From: Phycisphaeraceae bacterium
GTDB taxonomy: Bacteria > Planctomycetota > Phycisphaerae > Phycisphaerales > Phycisphaeraceae
Direction: 5' to 3'
NCBI GenBank assembly: GCA_028284155.1
Contig: JANQSF010000130.1
Coordinates: 1-64,000 of the forward strand
Length of the DNA stretch: 64,000 bases
The notes under the pieces are model-generated. The model saw only the letters and a program-made list of their open reading frames with translations, made no database searches and was not told where the DNA came from. Position 1 is the stretch's first letter, and every line of letters starts with the position of its first letter. The translations under genes were made by a program, and so were the position numbers. Below are positions 52,601-61,600 of this stretch, piece after piece.

Positions 52601-55600
52601 GGGTTCGCGCTGAAACACGGTGACTCCTACTTCGGCATTGCCGGTGATGTCACTGGCCCAGCAGGTCTTGGGACATGGAACGCGCTGTCCACTGCGGGCA
52701 CGGCTTTCGTCGAAGGCGATTTCGTTCCCCTCAACGGATCGACAGGCACGCTCGACTTCGACGGCGAACCGATCACCCTCGGCTTCCGCACGTCGAACAG
52801 CGGCGGCAATACGATCCAGGTCGGGTATGACAACTTCCACGCGACCGTCGTGACGACATCCAACGACTCGGGCGACAACAGCGGCCCTGCGCTGCCTGTG
52901 ACGACGGGATTGCTTGCTCACTTCCGCGCCGATGAAGGCGTCAGTGAGACGGGCGGACTGGTTGACCAATGGGACGACCTCTCGGGTGGCGATCACGATG
53001 TCGGCAATACCGGCGACGATCGACCGACGCTCGTCCCGGACGTCGTCAACGGACTGCCGGCACTGCGTTTCGACGGCAACGACCGCCTGCTCGGCTCGCT
53101 CGGTGAAACGCTGAGCGGTGCCTCCATCTTCGCGCTGTTCCAATACACCGTGGCCTCGTCGGACAACGACTACCTTTACACGATCGGTGACAATGGGATC
53201 AGCGGCAGTCAGATGCCTCTGTCACGTCGATCAGGTGAACGCGCTTACCACTTCGACGGCGCGGTCGCGAACTTCCCGCCGGGCACGCAGATCACCGCCA
53301 ACGAGTTCCACATCAGTGCGCAGGTGTTTGGGGAACGAGGCGCCGACTCCCATGATCTGTACTTGGATGGTAACGATACGCCGCTTTTGTCGACGAACGC
53401 GAACAATGATTACAACGTCAATGGCAACACGTTCATCGTCGGCGATTGGAATGCGGATGCGAACCATTTCGTTGGGGACTTGGTCGAGTTGATCGTCTTT
53501 GACCGCACGCTTTCCAAGAACGAGCGTGACGCGGTGGAGGATTATCTCCAGGAGCGATTAAACGTGCCCCCGACTGCCGGGGGCATCGCGGCGGAGTTCA
53601 ATGGCCTGCGACCGTCTTCGGAGTCCAATCCCTGGGTTTACTTGGGCGATCTGGATGAAGCAACCCATGTCACGGACAACGGCGATGGCACGTTTAACAT
53701 CAACGACGACGTCGGCAGTTTCCCTCCCGATAACCGTGCGCGATACCGCAAGGATGTGTCGTGGGAGTCGGGGCAGCGCGTCGTAGAGTGGCGATCGCGG
53801 ACGAATAGCGCCTCGCCCGGCACGAGCAACTACACGGTGGCTCTCAACCTGGCTACCGGCAGCAGGCTCGTCGCCGTTCATCTCGCACCGAACAGTGTGA
53901 ACTTCTTTCAGAACAGTGGCGGCCAAACCATCGGCAATTCGCAATCGATCTCGGCTGGCTACCACAGCTACCGGCTGGAAGTCGACGAGAGCGAAGCAGG
54001 GCAGGCTCGGCTGTTCGTCGACAACGTCCTGACGCTCGAAGAGCCGCTGTCGTCGTTTTCCACGACAACTGTGGAGCATATCGAGTTTGGGGCACGATCT
54101 GAGAGCGGAACATCCAGTTCAGACTGGGACTACGTCCGCATACCACAATCCCTGCCTCTCACCACCGGCCACGCCGTCACCTGGAACACAGCCAACCGTG
54201 GCGACGGCGACGCCGACGGCGGCTTCACCGAGCGCGTCACGGTCCGCAATGTCACCACCGACACCGAACTGGTCAACACCACGCTCGGCGTCGCCGACGA
54301 CCTGCCCGCCGGCGCAACGCTGCCGGGGACGTTCAACTTCAACGCGACGACCCCCGGCCGTTACCAGGTGCAGGTCACGACCGACGTGGCCGACGACTTC
54401 TTCGAGTTCAACGCCAACGGCCACGACGACGCGGAGACGAACAACACGTCGACCGTCGAGTTCGTCATTGACGGATCGGACCTGGTCGTGACCGATCTCA
54501 GCGCACCGACCGACTTGATCATCGGCGACCCGGCGGATGTGCCGATCTCCTGGACGGTCGAAAACCAGGGGCCGGCCGACACGTTCCGATCCAACTGGGT
54601 GGACCGCGTCTACTTGTCGACCGACAACGTCATCGGCAACGGCGACGACGTGCAGATCGACGAGTTCACGCGCTTCGGTGCACTCGGGTCGGGTTTGGAC
54701 TACACCCAGAATCAGACGGTCACGCTGCCCGGCGGGCTGAGGGGGCAGTTCTTCCTGTACGTGACGACCGACGCGAACAACGTCGAACCTGAGCCGGACG
54801 GTGAAGGCAATAACGACTCGGCGCTGGCGACCATTGACGTGGTCGAGCCGTACGCCGATCTGGTCGTCGAAGTTGTTACCGGGACGCCGAACAACGCGCT
54901 GAGCGGTCGGCCGATCGATATCGACTGGCGGGTGCGCAACAACGGCACGGGCACGACGAACGTCTCGTCGTGGGTCGACCGCGTTGTCCTGTCCGACGAC
55001 GACGTGCTCGACGCCGGCGACACCGAGTTGGCCCGCGTGACCCGCAACGGCACGCTGTCGGTCAACGCCAACTACACGGCGCAGACCACGGTCAACCTGC
55101 CACAGGGGATCGAAGGCAACTTCCACATTTTCGTCGTGACCGACGTCGAAGGTCAGGTCTTCGAGTTCAACTTTGAAGGCAACAACACCGGCCGAACAAT
55201 CGATCCGATCAACATTGCGCGTCTGCCCGAGCCGGACTTGGTCGTCTCAGACGCGACCAACCCGACCGAGGGGCAACCGGGGCAGATGATCTCGGTTTCT
55301 TTCGCCGTCGACAATGTCGGTGAGGGCGACGCCGAGGCGTCTTGGGTCGACCGCGTCTATCTGTCGACCGACGGCACGCTCAACGGCGCGTCGCTGTTGG
55401 CCACCGTATCGCGTGACGCCGATGTCTCCGGTCACGGCGGCGCGGGCGGTACAGGCGGGACGTACGACGTGACGACCGATGTCACCGTTCCCTCGGTCGC
55501 CGACGGCGAATACCGGATCGTCGTCGTCACCGACGACGCTGACGACGTGTTCGAGGGCCTGCCCGGCAGCGCGGGTGAGACGAACAACCTGCTTGTCAGT

Positions 55601-58600
55601 GACGATATCCTGACGGTCACGCACCCGAACCTGGTCCCGTCGATCACCAACGCGCCGGCCAACGTCACGAGCGGCGACACGTTCGCTGTGTCATTCAATG
55701 TGACCAACGCCGGCTCGGGTGACGTCGACGTGAATTGGGTTGACCGGGTCTACCTGTCGTTGGACACGACATTCGACGCCAACGACCTGTTACTGAACGA
55801 GGTCGGCCGATCCGCCCCACTGCCCTCCGGTGACACGGTCGGGGCGACCGTCGATGTGTCAACGCCCGTCAGCGTGTCGGGCACACGGTTCATCCTTGTG
55901 GTGACCGACGCGGTCAATGACGTGAACGAGGTCGGCGACGAGGGCGACAACGTCGTCTCCAGCGTCGTGCAAATCGAGTTGGCGCCGTATGCGGACCTCG
56001 AGGTATCAAACGTCGTGGTCAGCGGGTTCGACGTGACCTCGCCGAGTGACGTTTTCGTCGACGACCCGGCGACGATCACCGTCGACTGGACGGTGACCAA
56101 CAACGGCACGGGCGCGGGGCAGACTGGTTCATGGGTCGACCGCGTCTACGCCAGCACGGACGACACCTTCGGCGACGCCGACGACATCCTGTTGGCCGAG
56201 TTCCCGCACAACGGCGCACTGGCTGTCGGTGACGACTACACCGAGTCGCAGTCGTTCTTGCTGCCGCCCGCATTTCAAGGTCGTTTCCGTGTATTCGTCC
56301 ACACCGACGCGGCCGATGTGGTTTTCGAGAACAACCTGGAGGTCAATAACCGCGCCGCGTACGGTGAGTTCGTTGACGTGACGAGGGTTCCATATGCCGA
56401 CCTGATCGTCACCGACTTCAACGCCGACAACACGGGCGAGAGCGGCAACCCGATTCAGATCTCGTGGACGGTCCAGAACAACCCCGCCAACGCGATCGGC
56501 CTGACGACGGTGACGGCCTGGAACGACACCGTCGACCTGGTCACCAACGCCGACGGTACGGGCTTCATCACGCGCCTCGGCACATTCCAGCACACCGGCC
56601 ACCTGGCCGTGGGCGATTCCTACCAGCGCGTCGTCAACGCCGTGTTGCCCAACGGGATCAGCGGCGACTTCTTCCTGAAGGTCACGGCCGGGCCCGGGCC
56701 GTTTGAATTCATCTACACGGACAACAACACGGCCGTCACCGGCCCGATCACCGTCGAACTGGGCGACCCACCCGACCTGGAAGTCACGGACCTTACTGCG
56801 CCGACCACGGCGCTGAGCGGCTCGACCGTCGACCTGACGTGGATCGTGCGCAACGACGGGTTGGCCGACGCGGTGGGCACGTGGTCGGACACGGTCCGCC
56901 TACGCGACGTTTCCGACTCGACACGGGTGTTCACCCTCGGTTCGCGCACGTACACCGCGGGGCTCGACGCCGGGCTGTCGTACATGCGGCAGGAGCAGTT
57001 CAATCTGCCCGTCAATGTCGACGGCGTGTTCCGAGTCGAGGTGCAGACGAATTCAAATAACGCGCTGTTCGAGCCCAACAAAGACAACAACACGCTGCAG
57101 GACGACCAGACGATCGTCGTGTCGCTGGTCCCGCGCGCCGACCTGCAGGTTCTCTCGATCGACGCGCCGCCGACAGCCAGCGCGGGCGGAACGGCACAAC
57201 TGTCGTTTGTTGTGGTCAACCAGGGCACGGTCGCAACGAACACGCCCAACTGGACCGACCGCGTCTACCTGTCGTTGGATAACACGATCAGCAGCGACGA
57301 CGTGCTGGTCGCGTCGATTCCGAATCAGTCGGCCCTGGACCCGGGGCAGCAGTACCAGTCGTTCTCCCCCAGTTTTGTGATCCCCAAACGATTCCGGGGC
57401 GAGGTGTTCCTGATCGTCCAAGCCGATGGCTCGAACCAGCAAAACGAGTTCCCCAACGAGAACAACAACACGCAGGCCGTCGCCATCGACATCGACCCGA
57501 TCCCCCCCAGCGACCTGGTCACCAGCGACGTGATCGCGCCGGCGCAGGGCTTCGACGGCACACAGATTTCGGTGACGTACACGGTAACCAATCGCGGCGC
57601 TGGTCCGACGAACGTCGACAACTGGACGGACCAGATATGGCTGGTGAGCGATCCGGGCCGACCCGATGCGCGCAACGACGAGACCGACTTCCTGATCCGC
57701 ACGGTGGGGCGCTCAGGCGGTCTCGAAGTCAACGAGAGCGCGACGTATACGACGACGGTCACACTGCCCAAGGGCGTCACGGGCCAGTATTTCATCCTGC
57801 CGTTCAGCGACGCGTACGACGTGGTGCTGGAAGACACGAACGCCGATTTTATCAACCCGGACGACCCGAACGAACTGGACAACAACAACTACAAGGGTCG
57901 GCCGATCACGATCCTGACGACACCGCCCAGCGACCTGGCGGTGATCGATGTCGACCCGCAACCCGTGGGTCTCGGCGGCGAGCCGTTCCACGTCGAGTGG
58001 ACGGTCAGAAATATCGGCGGCAACCCGGCCGAGACCGACGCCTGGTTCGACGATGTGTACCTCAGCAGCGATCCAAACCGCAACGCGCCAGGCGCGGTGA
58101 CGTGGTTACTGGGCAGGGTGTTGCACGAAGGCGGGCTGGGTGTTGACGAGACCTACACAGGCGTGCTGGATGAGGTCCTGACTCCGGCCGCCGCGGGCAT
58201 GTATGTCATCGTCGAGTCGAATACCTTCGGCGGGCCGAACGAGCCGAACCGCAGCAACAACACCGGCTCCGCGCCGACGGTGGTTACGAACAACCCGGCC
58301 GACCTGATCGTGACCGATGTCAGCGCGTCGCAAATGAACTTCTCCGGTGAGTTGGCGACGATCAGTTGGACGGTCGAAAACGTGGGCGCGCCGGTGTGGG
58401 AAGGCACACAATACTGGACTGACCAAGTCTGGTTGTCACCCGACCCGGTGTTTATTCAGGACAGGGCCACCGCGTTGGGGCTTGTTTTCCATACACCCGA
58501 TGGCGTGCTTGGCACGAACGAAAGCTACACACAAACCGAAGAGTTCAGTCTACCCCCAGGCATTGACGGCGACTTTTACATCTACATCAGAACGAATGCC

Positions 58601-61600
58601 GGCGGCACTTTGAGTCCGTTTGGGGGCAACAACAAATCTAACCGAGGTATCTATCAAAACCGAGTCTTCGAGGACCCGTCGAACAACCTCGGCAGCACGC
58701 CGATCCCCGTCGTTTATCGCGAGCCGGATCTCTTCGTTTCCGACCTGATCGTACCGTCGTCACCTCCCCAGGCCGGCGACACGATCCCGATTACGTTTAC
58801 GGTGACGAACCTGGGCGGGCGCGACACGCGCCGCGGCAACTGGATCGACCGAATCTACCTGTCGACCGACCCTTCGCTAGACACATCCGACCAACTGCTG
58901 GGCTCCGCGGCGCGCGGCGGGCAGATTCTGCCCTCGGGTGATGACTACACGGTCACTAGGAATGTCCGCCTCCCCGATGGGATCGAGGGCGACTTCCACA
59001 TCCTCGTCTTCACCGATTCCAACTTGGAAGGCCCGTTGCCGCCTGCTGTTCCGGGGATCAATTTCGAATTCCGAATCAACCGCGTACTGGCACGCGAAGG
59101 GGAGTACCGCGACGAGGGCAACAACGTGACCGCCGCGGCGTTGCCGATCAACGCCGCGCCGTCTCCCGACCTGCGTGTCTCGCAAGTCAACGCGCCGACG
59201 AATGTCACCGTCGGCCAGGACTTCACGGTCAACTGGACGGTCACGAACTTCGGCTCAGTTCCCACGTCGGACCTCACGCCGAGTTGGGATGACTTGGTCT
59301 ATCTTTCGCGCGACGAGTTCCTCGACCTCAATGCCGACCTGTATCTGGGCAGCGTGGGTCACTTCAACGGGCTTGATGCGCTGAGCAGCTACACCGAGTC
59401 GCTCACGGTCAAAGCACCGACATCGATCGAAGGGCCTTATTACGTCTTCGTCGTAACGGACCCGGTACGGAACAGTGCGCCGCGCGGCAAAGTGTTCGAA
59501 GGCGGCGCCGAGTTGAACAATGCGACGCCGACGGCAATACCCACGATCTTCGAGTTGCCCCCGCCGGCCGATCTTCTCGCCGAAGACATCGTCGTACCTG
59601 GCGCAACACGCTCCGGCGACGACGTTGACATCTTTTTCACGGTCACCAACCTCGGCCCCAACGTGGCCAAAGGCTCGTGGTCGGACGCCGTCTACCTCTC
59701 GGTCGATGGCGTGTGGGACATCAACGACCCGTTCCTCGGCCGAGTGTCGTTCTCCGGTCAGGTCGCCGCGGGTGATTCGTACACGCAACTGCTTCAGACC
59801 AAGATCCCGCCGGTCAAACCGGGGTCGTACCGGCTGATCGTTCGGCCGGACATTCTCAATCAAGTCTTCGAAGAGGCGGGCGAGGGGAACAACTTCACCC
59901 CGTCTGCCGACACGCTCACCCTCACCGTCGACACGCTGCAATTGGGCGTGCCGTTCGACTTCACGCTCGACCCGAAACAGGAGCGGCTGTTCCAGGTCGA
60001 CGTCGGCCTTGGCCAAACGTTGCAGACCGATTTGTTCGGCACGATGGGCGCGGCGAACGAGTTGTTCATCCGCTACAACGACGTGCCGACCGGTGTCGTG
60101 TTCGACGCGGCGTATGACGGCGTTCTCATGGCCGACCAACGCGCGATCGTGCCCTCGACCGAACCGGGCACGTACTTCATCCTCGTGCGCGGGCACAGCG
60201 AACCGCGCAACGACGCGCCGGCAACCCTGCTGGCCGACACGCTGCCGTTCATGATCACCGATGTGTTCACCGACCGCGGCGGCGACAGCCGCTATGTCAC
60301 CACACGCATCACCGGCGCGCAGTTCCACGAGGACGCGATCGTCAAGCTCGTGCGCCCCGGCATCGCCGAGTACGAGCCAGTGCGCTACGAGGTGCTCGAC
60401 TCGACTCGCATCCAGGCGATCTTTGATCTGACCGACGCCCCGCACGGCCTATACGACGTCAAGGTGATCAATCCCAGCGGTGACGAGGCGGTGGTGCCCT
60501 ACCGCTACTTGGTTGAGCAGACGCTGCCGCAGGACGTGACGGTCGGCTTGGGCGGTCCGCGCGTGCTCGCCCCGGGCGCGACGGGGACCTACGGGTTCTC
60601 GGCGCTCAGCCGGACGAACATCGACACGCCATACGTTTACTTCGAGTTCGGCATCCCTGAATTGGGTTTGAACGACAAGCTGTTCAATCTGCCATTTGTC
60701 ACGTTCACGTCGAATCTTCGCGGCGCACCGGACGACGACCGGCTCGACGCGCTGGGCCTGACGGACGTGCCCTATGCGAGTTTGATCAGCGACATCAACG
60801 CCGAGCCGCACCCGGGTCAGATCCTTGCGCCGGGGTACGTGATCGACCTGGACACACGCGGCTTCGTTGGCGCGACGTTCAACGTCGAGGTCTACAAAGG
60901 GCTGGCCGAAATCCTGGAAGCGAATCCCGACGCGTTGGAGGACATCGAAGACGACGATATCGCGTTCATATTCAGCATCCTCGCCGCCGGCACGCCGATG
61001 ACGCGGGACGAGTTTATCGAACGACAAACAGCGGACGCGCTGCGCATGCGCGAAGCAATCCTGGCCGACCCCGATCCGTCGGCAGACACGTTGCAGTTCA
61101 TCGCCGCCAACGCCAACGAGTGGGTCGCGTTCCACCTAGCCGCGTTGGAGGAGGCAGGTCTGCTGCGCCCCGAGGACGAAGCCCCACCGATCCGCGAGAG
61201 TGCGCTGGTCAACAGCCTTCTCTCGACACTCGCCACAGGACTGATTGTCGGGCCGGGCGGCGAGTCGATCTTGGACGACGCAAACGAAGCCGGCGGGAAC
61301 CTCATCGACTTTTTCGAAGACGTGCGTCGGTGGTACGGACACGACCCGGATCAGGAAGGCGAACGACTCCCACCGGCCGACGAGTTTGACCAGGGGTTGA
61401 CACAGCCGACCGACTTCGAGGCGTTCAACATCTTTGTGCCATACGGCGAGGTGATGCTGGATATCCCGCCAGCCGCTGTGCCGCAGCCGCCGGATTTTGG
61501 CCGATTCCTCGAACTGCCCGGCCAGACCGCCGACCTGGCGACGCTGACCGGGCCGGTCGGCTTTGGCAGCGAGAACTTCATCCCCGCGGCGCTTGGGCCC

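Noticed and set aside
54119-55126. Minus-strand frames of more than 300 codons opposite the CARDB array, also 59255-60445
   Set aside because: Repetitive Val/Asp/Arg-rich translations mirror the repeats of the real plus-strand gene.
41640-59900. The regular repeats could be read as a CRISPR-like or satellite array
   Set aside because: The periodicity is 360-680 nt, the repeats are coding and in frame, and there are no short identical repeats with unique spacers.
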